From the NCBI RefSeq assembly GCF_042477335.2, contig NC_091260.1, positions 50,301,001 through 50,365,000 on the forward strand: a stretch of DNA of 64,000 bases. The letters run 5' to 3'. The translations under genes and the position numbers were made by a program. Positions within the stretch are counted from its first letter, which is position 1; each line of letters opens with the position of its first letter. The notes below the pieces were generated by a model, which worked only from the letters and a program-made list of their open reading frames with translations, was not told where the DNA came from and searched no databases. Positions 13,801-28,800 of the stretch are shown piece by piece. The DNA is from Ovis canadensis (lineage: Eukaryota > Chordata > Mammalia > Artiodactyla > Bovidae).

Positions 13801-16800
13801 ATTGAGAGATAATTCCCATACTGTAAAATCCATTACTTTAAAGGATACAATTCAGTCATTTCTATTATAGTCACGAGGTTGTAGAATGAGTAGCCCAAAT
13901 TCCAGAATATTTTTGTCACTCCCAAAAGAAACCTTGTACCATTAGCTCTCAGCATCATAGATTTTATGTTATTTAAAAGTGTTTTAGGATTTATGCCAAA
14001 CATTTTTCAACACACATTATTTTATTAGTCTTGGGCAATCATGATACTATTTGATTTAGATAAGCACTATAGAAAAAATGACCACAGTTGTATAAAACAT
14101 TTATGAAAGTTTAAAAAAATGTGCATTTTTTTGACTTCGTGCTATCTTTGAACCTGATCAGTTGTATGCATATTATTACCTCAGGGAAGAATACATGGAG
14201 AGAAAAAGACTAATGAGGAGGCTATACTCATTAATTAAACTCTTAGTAAAGGCTAAAAAGAGGCTATGCTCATTCTTATCCCTGGTCTGAAATTTGATTT
14301 TTATGATTACCTAATTCTGTGTGCAGATTGAGTGTTCTCTGGAAAATATTGTACAGAAAGACTTTATGGTATCAGATGCAATTAAGTCAGAGAGTTCCTG
14401 AAGATGGCATGCAGTTAGCTGAAAAGATGACACATGAAGCATCTGCTGTCAAGTCCCTGTTATGCCATATACAGGCTGAATTGCAGACTGCTGGAGTTCG
14501 CTTGAACCAGACCTTAGAACTTAAATCTATCAATGGTCAGTATCTTATAAACAATTTCTAACTCCAGGCGTAAGTGATAGTAGGTTGTTGGGCTTTGAGT
14601 TTATTGATTGGTTGTAATTATTTGTTTTTTTTTTTCAAAGTAATTTCTGGCGGTGCTATATCCACTAAATTTTAAAGCAAGTAAATTTTTATAATGTAAT
14701 TTAATTAACCAGGGCTAACTGTTGGTTAAAAATTTTGTAGGGGAAGAGTGTTTCCTATTAGGATCATATGAAAAATCTGTTCAAATATGGAGGAAAGCTC
14801 TACAAGAAACCTGCAAGAAAGGTAGGGAGTGTTAAAATAATGTTACTTGCCATAATGTTCATGGGACCATATTTTAGCATGCTGCTATTCTTAAAAATAA
14901 TTTCAGATTTCTGAGAACTGACAATTTCTTAATGCCTAAATAAAATACATACTGTAGGTACCTTGACTATTATCTACTTGGTAGATAAGACTCCTCTGTC
15001 CTTTTTTTGGTTAGTGATGGAACCTGTGATTGATTGGTAATGGGTAAAAAAGAGACTTAAATCCTAAATTTGAAAAAAAATGTTATTTAGTAAGACTGCA
15101 AATATCTACAAGAGACACTATGAGTCAAATAAGGTGCTATTACCAACTTATAGAAACTTGGAGCTAAGGCTCTCTGCCCTTAATTAATTCAACTTTAAGA
15201 ATTTCCTGTGAGTTAGGCTACATGGAGTTTTTGATGAGACAGTAGGGATGTGGATTCTAGAAACTGGTGATAGCTTTTATGATCTAGGGCTGAGGGTATA
15301 AGATAATAGAGGTTCTCAGCCAGTGACTGTGGAGCTAACCTTGACTGCCACTACTGGTCAGGTTTAGCCAATTATTAAATTTATTTTCTGGCTGCTGTGG
15401 CTGTGTATTAAGGGCCTGCTATGTGTATTAGACAATAAGAATAACTGAAATAAACAAGTTTACCCTCAAATTGCCCACAGTGTGGAGGATAGATTGCATA
15501 AACAACTGGCATGTTTCTCATTACGCTTTATGGTATTTGCTGGGGGAGTGCACAGTCTGAACTGGAGTGCAAAAATCAATCTGGAGAAGACCTGGAGGAA
15601 CAGACATGTAAAACTGAGAAAATTGTTCAGATGAAGGAGTGGGAATGGTATAACAGGATATAGCACTCCAGAAGCAAGAAGACATGAGAAACCGTGGCAG
15701 TTTGGTAAATTGCAAGTAGTTGACCAGGTTATTTGAAACATATATGTAATATTGAGGATAAGGTGGTAAGTGCTAAAGTGAGAGGAGAGAATAGATGATA
15801 AGGAAAGATGCTCTGCAGTGCCATGGGATGAAGGTTTTATCCTGAAGACAGTGGGATCTGTTAAGATACAGAAAGAGTGCTTTTCAAATAAACATAGGCC
15901 ATTTGGAAAGATCACTTTGGTACATTACAGAGGGCCATTTGTTGGAGTGTGGTATAGAGATGTGGGTTTTTATCTAGAAGCAAGAAAATTAGTCAGTTGA
16001 AGAAGTCCTGAAGCAAAGCAATGTCAAGAGTACTGGGGAACAAAAGTCACATTTGTTAGATGTTTAATAGGTTTGATCAAGTGAACTTGTGACCGAGGAG
16101 AGAAAAAAGTCTCATGCAGTTCTCAGATTTGGAGATTATATCTGGATGAAGAAGAGTGGCATTCAGTGTGATGAGAAGTTCTCATGAAGAAAAGTTTTCA
16201 TAATGAGCTTTATTCTGGACCTTTTAATTTAATTTCATTTCCAATTGTATCCATTTGGAATGGTTTCTTGTAAGGGAGACTGAAAGTAACAGTGCCTTCA
16301 ACAAGAAGTTTACTTCTCTTAGGAAAGGAGGCAAGGAGTTGACAGTCTGGGGCTATTTTGGTATTTCGGTGGTCTCATCAAGGACTCAAGCTTATATTTA
16401 GTGTTTCTACTCCATCATCTTTAGTGCATTGCTTCCACTCTTAAGGCTGTTGCATGAATTAACGTGGATGCTGGAGTCCTAGCCATCACGTGCATCATCC
16501 CGGTAACAGAAAGGAGGCAGGCAGGAGGGGCCAGAGAGGACACACCTCCTGGCTGAGATGCCTCTTGACACAGCTTGTCTGGCAGCTGTACACTATATTA
16601 TCTCTTGGCTAAGAACTTTGTCATATTTTCTCATGGCCACGTCTAGCAAGAAATCATGATCTGAGTGCATTGGAACTCCGAATAAAATTAGAATTCTATT
16701 ACTCAGGGTGGTGGATAAGGGGCAGGTAACCGGCAGTCTCAGTCCTAAGCACCTTTTAGATATTTGAAGACAGTGGTCAAGGGATCCAATCTTATTTGGT

Positions 16801-19800
16801 AGTGTTTCTTCTCTGGAAAGTCTCTTTGACTGTCTGTTTGATATATGTATGGTTTCTCTTGTGTTTTTTTAATTTGTGTTTTTGGCATGTGCCCTTCTGT
16901 TTCATGGGCTTCCCTGGTGGCTCAGAGGTTAAAGCGTCTGCCTGCAAGGCGGGAGACCTGGGTTCAATCCCTGGGTCGGGAAGATCCCCTGGAGAAGGAA
17001 ATGGCAACCCACTCCAGTATTCTTGCCTGGAGAATCCCGTGGATGGCGGAGCCTGGTAGGTTACAGTCCATGGGGTCACAAAGAGTCGGGCACGACTGAG
17101 CAACTTTCACTTCTGTTTCATAGTGTGTGTACTTGAGAGAGATGTTGTTAGTGGACCTTAGTACTGAGATAGTATTTGAGATGGACGTTGTTAGTGGACC
17201 TCAGTTAGTACTGAGATGAGCATTTGCGCCTCTTTTTGGATAAATTCTTAGTCATCTTATTACCTGACCACAGAAAATAAAATTGTTCAGAATTTATGAT
17301 GAAAAAGAACATATTGCTGACCTGTTTTCTTTTACTCAGTTGTGAAACAGGTACAGAAAAGTTCACATGACATGAGTGTACAGTTGATGAATTTTTATAA
17401 ACTGAACGTTTCTGTCTATCCAGCACTCAGATCAAGAACATTACGTAGCTAACATGTTTTTTAATGTAAGTGTAATTCTGCCCTATTTAAGGAGGAAGAA
17501 GGACATGTTTTCTTCAGCTTCGCTATTATCTTTCTCTTTTATACTGCCACCTCTATAACTATAATTTAAATGATGCTCAAGGATTATGTGATCAGCTAGT
17601 AAGAGAAATACTGAGATGGTCCCACCTTCCTGTAAAAGAAAATGAAGATTGTTCAGGTATGCTTTTCAAAAATCAGTATTTTTGTTTGTTTGTTTGCTTG
17701 TTTCTTTGTCTTTTAATGCCATCTGTTGGGTTTAATGTATTTTGGTTCATCAATGTAAAATCAGTATGTTTAATGTTAGCAATTTGTATTTACAGGTTTA
17801 GCTATGAAATTGCTTATACATAAAAGTTGGTTGCTCTGTTGCATTGTGGTGAATTTTTGGACTGTCAGCTTCTCAGCATCAAGGATCATGTTTTTGCTTG
17901 TTTTTAACCTTTGAGTCGCTCAGCTTAGCGGTACTTGCCTGCTGAACTGTTATAATTGTTGTCTCACATCTCACAGGCCTGTTTGTTAGACATAATGTCA
18001 GGTACCCAATGTCAGGTACTTTTCCTTAACATGTTTGTATTTTCTCTAATGGTTGCTTAAGGTAGTTTGCTAAAGTGATCAAAATCACTTTCTGACATAT
18101 TCAGGGCCTTTTTAAAATCTGTTTAAGAGGTTGTAGAATATTTGTATTGTCCTTTTTTAAAAAAGATGTATTTAAATTAAGCAATAACCAAAGTGAAAGA
18201 TGGGCTTCCCTGGTAGCTCAGTGGTAAAGAATCAGCCTGTCAATGCAGGAGACACAGGAGACACCGGTTCAGTTCCAGGATGGGGGAGATCCGCTAGGGG
18301 GAAGGAAATGGTAACCTATTCCAGTATTCTTGCCTGGGAAATCCCATGGACAGAGGAGCCTGGTAAGCTGCAGTCCATGGGGTCACAAAGAGTCGAACAT
18401 AACTTAGTGACTGAGCAATAGCAACAGAGTGAAAGACATCTATGTGAATGAGCACATGATGTATTTATAATGCTGTTTTACAGTGGTAGACCGTGAGATA
18501 CATACTTTGCATATGACTGTGTCAGATAGGCCAGTATATCAGTACTTTCTAAATGGAGTTCATGACTCTAGATGGAGTATTTGTTTTTTGTTTTTTTTAC
18601 TAATAACTAATTATTTATTGGTTTAAAAATCATTTATTGTTGGAAAGTAGAGATCAAAAGAAATTAGTTTACAAAAGGCTTTGAAAAATAGTTTGAGAGG
18701 GTTTGTAAAACCCTTTCTTTGATTTTTACCAGTTTATCATTTTTGTCCAGGAGAACAGTATTTGTTTAGTTTGTTTGGTTTCAGCCACTGTGGTGTTTTT
18801 TTTTTTTATTTTAAGGTGAGATAGATAGTAGAATGGGCTTCCTGGGTAGTTCAGCCAGTGAAGAATCCACCTGCAACGCAGGAGACCCCAGTTCGATTCC
18901 TGGGTCAGGAAGATCTCCTGGAGAAGGCATAGGCTACCCACTCTAGTATTCTTCAGTTTCCCTGGTGGCTCAGACAATAAAGAATCCACCTGCAATGTGG
19001 GAGACCTGGATTCGATCCCTGGGTTGGGAAGATCCCCTGGAGGAGGGCATGGCAACCCACTCCAGTATTCTTGCCTGGAGAATCCCCATGGACAAAATAA
19101 CCTGGCAGGCTACAGTCCATAAGGATCGCGAAGAGTCAGACACAGCTGAGCGGCTAAGGACAGATGGTAGAATACTATGAAATTTTATCCTGGGACTCAT
19201 ATTTTCTCTGCATTTTTTAAATTTAATTTTTGTTTTATATTGGAGTATAGCTGATCTACAATATTGCATTTCAGGTGTACTGCAAAATGGTTCAGTTGTA
19301 CATATACATATATCCATTCTGTTTCAGATTATTTTCCCACATAGGTTATTACAGAATGCTGAGTAGAGTTCTCCATGCTATACAGTAGGCCCTTGTTGAT
19401 TATCTATTTTATATATAGTAGAGTGTATATTTTACTCCTAAACTCTTAATTTATCCCTCCCCCCACCCCACCTTTCCTCTTTGGTGACTGTAGGTTTGTT
19501 TTCAAAGTCTGTGAGTCTGTTTCTGTTTTGTGAATAAGTTCATTTGTATTATCTTTTTAGATTCCATATATAAGTGATACCATATGCAACCACTGTTTAT
19601 GGATTTCCTACTCTATGATATTTGTCTTTTTAAATTTGTGTTTATTTAGTAGTAATATAGGTTCATTTTAGACAGTTTTGAAACATGGAAAGGTTTAAAG
19701 AAACTAAAATCACTTTTAATGCTACCATTTTTATCTATGTGCATTCACATATGTTTATTACCAGAGCTAATATTCTGTTTTGTAATCTTTTAAATTTAAT

Positions 19801-22800
19801 GTTGTGAATATTTTCGAATGTAAATAATATTCTTTTTAAAAACCTAGTAAGCTTTTTCCTCATTATTGCATATTTTAGACTGTTACCACCTACTTACTAT
19901 TTTAAATCATGTGGCAGTGTACGTAAATTTTTGTGAGCATTGCTAATGTCTGCATGTTAAATTTTGAGAAATGAGGTTATAGAGTCAAGGCTTCTGATGC
20001 CTAGTGTTAGATTGCCCTCCAAAAGGGCTGGTACCTGTGTATGAGTGGACGACATCTGTATGTGACTGTCCTTTCTTATGGGTGACTTTTTAGCTGACTG
20101 GATTTTTTTTCCAGCAGTATTGTCATGATATGATATAACTGTCAAGATAAGTTAAACCTATGGTAATGTATTTAATTTTTAATGATAGTTGTTTAGAGTA
20201 TTTTAAGCATATCCTATCTTGGTCAGGAGTCCCCAGCACTACCCCTCAAGTTCAGTGATTCACAGGGAGAATGCACAGGCCTCTGTATATATTGAACTCG
20301 GGCCCCCTGCTGTAGAAGCATGGAGCCCTAACCACTGGACCACCTGCAAATTGCCTCAAGTGACTTCTGAGAAAGAAAGATACTTTGCCACTGTTGGGGC
20401 CATAAATGTCATAAAAAATAATTTAACGTTTATCTCGTATGGGCTTCCCTCGTGGCTCAGTTGGTAAAGAATCTGCCTACAGTGCGAGAGACCTGGCTTC
20501 AGTCCCTGAGTTGGGAAGATCCCCTGGAGAAGGGAATGGCTACCCACTCCAGTATTCTGGCCTGGAGAATTCTGTGGACTGTATAGTCCATGGGGTCGCA
20601 GAGTCGGACACAACTGAGTGACTTTGACTCACTCAATAGTTTTTAGCTATTTATTTTCAAATATCTGAATCCAGTTTATATTATTAAGTTTTTCAATTTT
20701 TAAATAGGGATGACGTTTGCTCTAGTTTATGTCAGAAGCACTCTAGAAATCATAATGTGACTCTCTCCTCTGCCTTTTCCCTCCATCCTACACGTTCCCC
20801 TTGTGCATACCTCCCAAAAGAATCTTAATAGTAAAGAGTTAATGTTACGGGAGTACACTAATAATACAGAAACAGACATGAAGAATCACTGTTCTGGCTC
20901 TTTTCAGATTTTCTTTGTAGTAAAGTCTACCTCCTTGCACTAAAGAAAGAAAATGAGAAAGAGGAGGAAGAAGGGGAAACAAATGATAAGCTTGCAAGTC
21001 CATTATGGCTAGATTGTTTTTATAGATCCTTCCACATTTTTAGATAAAACTGGTAACTTGAAGTCATAAAAGCGTTCCTAAGTGTATGTGTTGATAATTA
21101 TGAGCTTATTATTTTATTTTTGTTCTATTGTCTTTAAGAAATGTAGATACCTGTTACAAGTTACCTTGTATAGGCCAGGGGTGTTGATCTTGGAAAGAAG
21201 TTTTAATTATAATTTTCTTCTTGCATCATGTTAGGAGCTTAACTATTCCTACTTTTGTTAGTTTGATCGGAATCTCCTTTGCTCATTTGGTGTATCCTGC
21301 AGTTCCTAAGAAGTCTCCTTGTGAGTCTGGGGTGACTGGAAGTGTTCATCCCGAAGCGGCGGTGAGGGTGGTGCAGTCCATGGCTCGCTTCATGGCCGCC
21401 TACTTCACCAACCAGCGGCTGTGCATTTTGCCACCTCACAGTGTGGATGTTCTTCCTCCCCTTCATATTAAAACAGGTAATAGAGTAACCAATTTTCTCA
21501 CCTTGTTTTTGCACATAATATTTAAAACCATTTGACACAGTGATCATTGGTATATGGAAATAATACTGTCTAGCTTAGTGCCTGACATGTAGGTGACTAT
21601 TTACGAATGAATATAATCTGAGAAAGATAATTGCTTTGAACTTGTTTTTATTGAATATGTATTTTTTTAATAGCAAATTTTGGACACATTGGTGTTTATA
21701 CAGTTTCCTTTTTTTTTTTTTTAAGTAAGAGAGCTATAAAAATGTGGTAATTGAACAAAGTTTGAGTATTCTAATTTCAGTTCAGTTCAGTCACTCAGTC
21801 CTGTCTGACTCTTTGCAACCCCATGGACTACACCAGGCCTCCCTGTGCATCACCAACTCCCGGAGTTTATTTAGAATTTAATTTTTGGACATTTTATTAT
21901 TTTATTTGGGTCATTTTTTCTTTGCCCTATTTAATCATGTCCTTATATTATCTGATGAAACTGTATGTATTTACCTTTATTTTGTATAATGCACTCTGAT
22001 ACTATTTCTTCTGTTTGTCTACTCGGTTTCGGTTTTTTAGGAATGCCAACATTTGCTGCATGACCCACTAAAGAGACACATTTTTCAGTGTTTAAAAAAA
22101 AAGAAAAGCTATTCTAGAGTGTGTTAAGTATTATTTTAGGCCATTTTATATGTATCTTCCTTGTTGTGCTTTTGTGTAGAAAGTATTGATTAAGGAGATC
22201 TGTGTAGGGAGGAATGAGTTCCTGTGTATAACTGTAGTTAATCCATTTTTTTTCATCTACTCACAGAGCAGCCCTTTCGACTTATTCCTCTGCAACACTA
22301 TAAGGTGGCCAGTGCGGTCAGAGAGCAGAATCTTTCTGATGTGTGGACCGCTGAATATGCCCTTGAATTATTATTGATCAGTGGCCTGGTTCCAGAAGCC
22401 GTGTGGTTGGCACATAAACTTGGAGACTGGAAGACATCTATTTCTGTCGGTGTGGCTTTTCAACTCTTCTGTAAGCGTGGTAGCAAATTCATGAGGTATG
22501 TATTTTAGGCACATCTAAGTTTAAAAAGTACCATGGTTTAATCTAAAGTGTTTCTTATTTCACTCATTGCTGATATTTACACATTTTGTGGAATCCTTAG
22601 TTCAGCATTGTCCAGTAGAATTTTCTTTGGTGATGGAAATATTCTGTATGTGCTGTCCAGTCTGATAGCTGCTAGCCACATGTATTTATTAAGCCCTTGA
22701 AAGATGACTGATAAGACCAAGGAGCTGGATTTTCAATCTAATTTTAATTAAATTAAATTTAGAGAGCTACATGCAGCTATTGTCGACTGTGTTAGACAGC

Positions 22801-25800
22801 TCAGAGGTTTCCTTACTGTATTTAAACATCTATTTAGCACTTTTACTTGTTAGTAGTACCCTCAAAGGGCCTATAGTCAATGGGAGAGTTTTCTCTTTCC
22901 CAAACAGGATTTATATTTTAAGCTAATCAAACTAATCCCTGCATTTTAAATCTTATGAATATTATGGCATTGCTGTGTCTTTGAATTCTCTGGGACAGAA
23001 TACTGGAGTGGGTAGCCTTTCCCTTCTCCAGGGGATCTTCCCAACCAAGGGATGAAACCCGGGTCTCCTGCACTGCAGGCGGATTCTTTACCAGCTGAGC
23101 CACCAGGGAAGCCCATCCATGGTATGGTAGGGAGAGCAATAATATCAAGTGAGGGACAGACAGGAAATACTTTATGTGGGAGATGTCATTTGAGATGGGT
23201 GATGAAGGGAAGATGGAATCTTGACAAAGCAAGTAGCTGTAGGGAGAGAGAACATTCCAAACAGAAGCAAAGGCATGTGGCCCAAAGCACTTATGGTTTC
23301 ATTTGGAGAGAGTCTGTATGTAGGGCAGTAGTAAGTGGTTAAGGATGGGGAGCTATATCAGTACTATAATTGTAGAGGACCCCAGTACTCTCCTCAACAC
23401 AGCATTTCCTCAATTATTTCTTTTCTAAACACAAGATGAATAACATGGACTTCTCTGGTTCTTAAAAATTTCATGTTTAGTTCTTGGTGTGTATATGTTT
23501 CCTTTTTTAAAAATTTGTAATTATTTCCCCCTAATTTGATGTGATTTCAGATCCAAGGAAAAGAGTCTGAATCTACCATTAAATATGACTCCAGCACAGA
23601 TTTTTCAGGAAAAACTACAGGGTTTCCTAGGTCAGCCAGCCTCTTTGGAAGCAAAAAATGAAATGAGCTCAAAATGCAAACAGTTTACAGGTGAGTTACC
23701 TAAGTATGGTTGACCTGTGTATCAGTTTAATACAAAGCTTATGGTATTTTAAAAGCTTTTAAGTACCCACACATTTGTGAATATTTTGGGAAAAAAAAAA
23801 TAGGACTAAAAAATTCCCAGTCTGAACTTCTAGTTCTGGCAGTGTCTTTTTGATGATCTGAAAATTCTCCCACAATAAATACATAGATACAGTGTGTTTC
23901 TAGATAAAATATAAAAATATGCATTTAAAGGCTCAGATTTAAAGTTTTAAAGATTTTCTTAGGTATTTACCCAAGAAAAATAAAAATCTAGGTTCACTGA
24001 AAAACCTGTATGTGAATGTGCATAGCTTTTTCATAACAGCCAAAAACTTGAAACAACCCAATTGCTTATTAACTTGTGGATACATAGACAAATTGTAATT
24101 TATCTGTAATGTAGAATAATAAAGAGGAGGAAACCACTGATAACATGCAACCACATGGATGAATCACAGAACCATTATGCTGAATGAAAGAACTTATAAA
24201 TAAAACTACCCACTCTATGATTCCATTTATGTAACATTTCATAAAAAGCAACACTATAGGGACAGGAAACAGATCAGTGTTTACCTAGGAGTAAGGGAAG
24301 AAATGAGGAGAAGGCAGTGGCACCCCACTCCAGTACTCTTGCCTGGAAAATCCCATGGACAAAGGAGCCTGGTGGGCTGCAGTCCATGGGGTGGCTAAGA
24401 GTCAGAAACGACTGAGCGGCTTCACTTTCACTTTTCACTTTCATGCATTGGAGAAGGAAATGGCAACCCACTCCAGTGTTCTTGCCTGGAGAATCCCAGG
24501 GACGGGGGAGCCTGGTGGGCTGCTGTCATGGGGTCGCACAGAGCTGGACACGACTGAAGCCACTTAGCAGCAGCAACTGCAGCAAGGGGGGAATTGACAA
24601 CAAAGAGGTATGAGACAACTTCTTGGAGTGATAAAAATGTTCTCATAGACTGGATAGATTTGCCAAAGCTCATTGAATTGTGTATTTTTAAAAAAATGTT
24701 TGTTTATATATTTGACTGCTCCCATCCTTAGTTGCAGCATGCAAGATCTTCTATCTTAGTTTTGGCATACAAACTCTGTTGAGGCCTGTGAGATCTAGTC
24801 CCCTGACCAGGGATCAAACCCAGGCCCTTTGCACTGGGAGCAAGGAGTCCTAGCCCCTGGACCACCAGGGTGAACTGTGTACATAAAAGGATAATTTTAG
24901 TGTATGTAAATTATACCTGTACAGATTGATATAAAAACAAAAAACTCAGCAGATGGTTAGTAAACTAGAAAATAGATTTGAACCCTGTATACATTTACAA
25001 AATATATAGAGAGATAAAATATATCCATATATGGATAAAAAGAAAACATTTGGAAAACATGAAAGAGAGGTTAAACTTTGTATTGAACAAGAAGACACAA
25101 CATATATTCAGTAGGAGTTCCAGTAGAGCCACACTAAATTCTGGATGGTGACGACCTCTGGAAATAGGAAGTGAAATAGGATTGGTACCTAAGGAATTTC
25201 AGCTGTAGCTGTAACATTTTATTTTTTACCTAAATTGGATATAGAAAACATGAATATCAGACAGGGATGAAAAGTCAGTACCTGAGTGTTTTCATAGTCT
25301 ATACCTTGAGGTGTGCTTTGAGAGAATTCCTAATGTAAAAGTCCATAAGTCTACAGGTCTGCCACCTGCATCTCTTTGCATTTTGTCTTCTAGAACATTT
25401 CCCCATTTTTACAAATATTTATAAAACTGAAGCCATACTGTATGGCTATTTCATATATTTTTGGTTTTTTTTTGCTTCTTTAGCTTCACAAGTCCTTTTA
25501 TAAAAGTACTGTGATTGAGTATTAAGGAAACGAAAATTACTGTCTCACTGCCTCCACATAATGCTTTGTATTATTTTTGTGTGTTTCTTACATTCTATTT
25601 TTCCCATTAATGTTTTCCTTTTATTATTATTTTTTGAGTGATGATTATATTCTAAGCATGTGTTTATTTTGTAGTTGTGTTACAGTATCTCGTATAATTT
25701 CAGAAAGTCTTTGTGCTCTACCTATAATCTTAAAAGTAACAAAATCTTACATTTCTGTCCAGAAGTTTGAGTGTTTTGCATTTCGACCAATATGTTTATT

Positions 25801-28800
25801 TTTGGCAGTCAACTGTTTCAGATATGAAGTTTTAAACTGCAAAATAGAAGGAAGAGTATAATATAAATTGTAACTGCTTTCCCTAATTCTGTGTTTGGCA
25901 GATCCCATTGAAGAAGATGCGGATCTGCTGTTTGCTTCTGTGCAGGAAATACTGAAAGCAGCAGTTATGGCTGACGCGGATATTCTTTCAGAGACTTTTC
26001 AGCTTCTGATCGACTCTGCCAAGGACTTCAGTAAGAGACTGTGGGGCTTAGTGCCCGTCGGCTTGTATCTTCCAGCTCCTCCGTTATATTGTCCTCAGCC
26101 AGCTGTTCTTAGTGAAGTAAGCGTAACCTTTTAATTTAACATTTATTTTGTCCACTTTTTAAAATAATCAACCTGATAAGAATCATCAAGTTAAAAATGC
26201 AAGCTCTGAAGCCCACTTCTGGATTCCAGCTTTGCTGTTTATTAACTGAATAGTTTTCCTGGGCATTGTACGCAGCTGATGTTTGTTTCCTTATTCGTAA
26301 AATGAAGGTGATAGTACCTCTAACAGCGTTGTTGTGAGCATTACACGAGACACCCTGAAAAAGCTTTTACCTTAGTGTCTAGGACACATAGTAAACATTC
26401 TGTAAATGTTAAAATTACTTTGATAATAAAACAAAATTAATAGATGTTTCTCTGTATCCAGATATTATTTTAAAAATAAACATTTGTTTACCGTAGAAAA
26501 ATAATGAGTGTCAGAATTTGGAAGCCATTCATCTCATTGTCTTTGCCTCTCTGGAAAGACTTAGTTTGATTTTCTTTGACTGGAAAGATCATTGTTTTCT
26601 TCTGTACTTTTCAGTTGATAGTTCTGTCTTGTAAATCGCAATTACTGTATTCCTCTCAGGACCTTTTCCTCTGCTCTTTTTGAAAATAGTAACATTACTG
26701 TTAGCTGGTTTTAAGGTTTATGGTGTTAATGTGAACTGTTTACATTTAAATTGTTTTAATATTTAATTAACAGTTTAAATCGATTCTGGTATTGTTTCTT
26801 ACTGTTTCAGAATTGGCAGCTTCTATCTTTATGTATGAAATCTGTCTTCTGTCTTTTTTTTTCAGTTATTTGTTGTATTCTTATCTGTTATGTTTTGAGT
26901 TACGTTTCAATACGTTAAAATATTTTATTGGTTGATATTTCACATGTGATATATTGCACATGGAAAGAATAAGTAGTCCCTGGTATTTCTCAGTAATTCC
27001 TCTTTCCTCTTATGTCTGAGTCTTTAGTATATTGGTTTGCTGCTGCTGCTGCTAAGTCGCTTCAGTCGTGTTCGACTCTGTGCGACCCCATAGATGGCAG
27101 CCCACCAGGCTCCCCCGTCCCTGGGATTCTCCAGGCAAGAACACTGGAGTGGGTTGCCATTTCCTTCTCCAATGCATGAAAGTGAAAAGTGAAATTGAAG
27201 TCGCTCAGTCGTGTTCGACTAGTGGCAACCCCATGGACTGCAGCCCAGCAGGCTCCTCCGTCCATGGGATTTTCCAGGCAAGAGTACTGGAGTGGGGTGC
27301 CATTGCCTTCTCCAAGTATATTGGTTTAGGGATTAGAAATAGCATTTAATGTATTTCTGGATATGCTGTGCTGATACTTGAGTACTAGCAATCCTTAGTA
27401 GTACTTCATTTTATTATTTTTTATTAAAATAAGCCAGAATGGTAGGATTTCTCGTAAATGTCACTCTGTACCAATTAGAACCCCTGGGGTTGAAAGTAAC
27501 AGAAAACTTGATAAGTATTGGCTGGCATAATTGAGAAGCCCAGTTATGTTTTCAGAGACTTGGGCTCTTTCTCCCTCGTTTGTTTTCTAAATTGTCAGCT
27601 TCAGTTTAAGGCTGGCTCCCTTTGTGGGAGCCGGATGGCTACCAGCAGCTTCTCAGGATACTTTGTCCATGCCCAAAGGGAGTGGGAAGGGGAGAGAGAA
27701 AAGCAGTAAAAGTGTTTCTCTCCCAGCATCCAAACAGGAGTACTGAGAGTTACTCTTGCAAGACCCATCAAGGTCACTGGCCAGGCCTGGAATCACACAC
27801 CTTGGCTAGGGCTAAATGTGCAGTGCTGCTTGGCAATTGATTAGGGCCTTCCCTTGCAGCTGGGGCCATAGGAACAGCTCTCTCTGAATCATTTAGCTAT
27901 GTAAAAAAGGGACAGATGTTCCCCACCCCCCCCACCAATAACTGAGTATTCTTAAGAAGTGGCATTGGTAGGAAAATGTTAGGGAAGCAAATGTTCATAA
28001 TATTTGCATTGTCTCATTTCTGGAAAATTAATCTGTAGCTGCTGACTTGAATCATGTGTTGAATCAACAAACATTTATTGGATCCCACCACACATTGGAT
28101 TTTGTGCAGTAGATGACAAGGCCTTTGCTCTTGACCAGTCTCAACAGTGTGGGAAACAGATACATAAATTAGCAAGAATAAATTAGTAAAAGCTAGAATG
28201 GAAATCTGAGCAAATTGCCATAATACCACAGAATGGAAGAGTTTCACAGAAGAGGTGACACTGAAATATAATTGGATTTTTCTAGGCAGAGGAAGGGAAG
28301 AGGGATTCTTTTTGAAAGCAGTGATCTCTGTAATATTCCCCCAGTGAAGTCAGGGATGGTTGGCTTTAACTATTATAGCCTTTCCCACTGAGGTGAGACA
28401 AGTGTTTCCTTGACCCTGGAAAGAGCTGTAGTTCATCTCTGAGGCCATGCCTCAAACTTTCTTTGTGAATCTCCAGGAATAGTCTAGTTTGAGAAGCACT
28501 ATCTTTATTTTTACTGTAACATTGGAAGTTTCTGTTTTCCTGGCTACTAATTTTTTTTCTTTTTTCTTTTTTTTTTTAGGAAGATGGTGATGATCTTCTT
28601 TTAAAAGCTGAAAAAGATAATCGCCAAAAGGTGTCTGGAATCCTTCAGCGTGTTCTCTTGCTTTTCCGGGCAGCTCGGTGTTCTTTTCCTGTAGCACAGT
28701 GGTACATCTTGCAGTTGAGATGGGCAAGAAAAGTCATGCAAAAGGTGTGGAAATGTCTTAAGTCGCTTGTGTGCTATTGCAATAGGGAAGAACCTTCTGT

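Larger units (their letters stand above)
23940..24950 (+). repeat. Old L1 (L1M-type) 3' end, split by a SINE
   Basis: Bases 23940-24300 read as the ORF2 3' end (acagccaaaaacttgaaaca, ggatgaatcacagaaccatt). The copy resumes at about 24588 (acaacttcttggagtgataa) and ends near 24940 with the gtatgtaaattatacctgta block. A BOV-A2 dimer at 24301-24585 and a CHR SINE at about 24700-24875 interrupt it. Confidence 0.6.

Noticed and set aside
15466..15915. A 149-codon minus-strand frame in intron 14
   Set aside because: It lies over an old L2-like remnant and has no recognisable domain or supporting signals.
27062..27349. Open frames on both strands at the antisense BOV-A2
   Set aside because: Repeat-derived; the same SINE sequence occurs elsewhere in the window.
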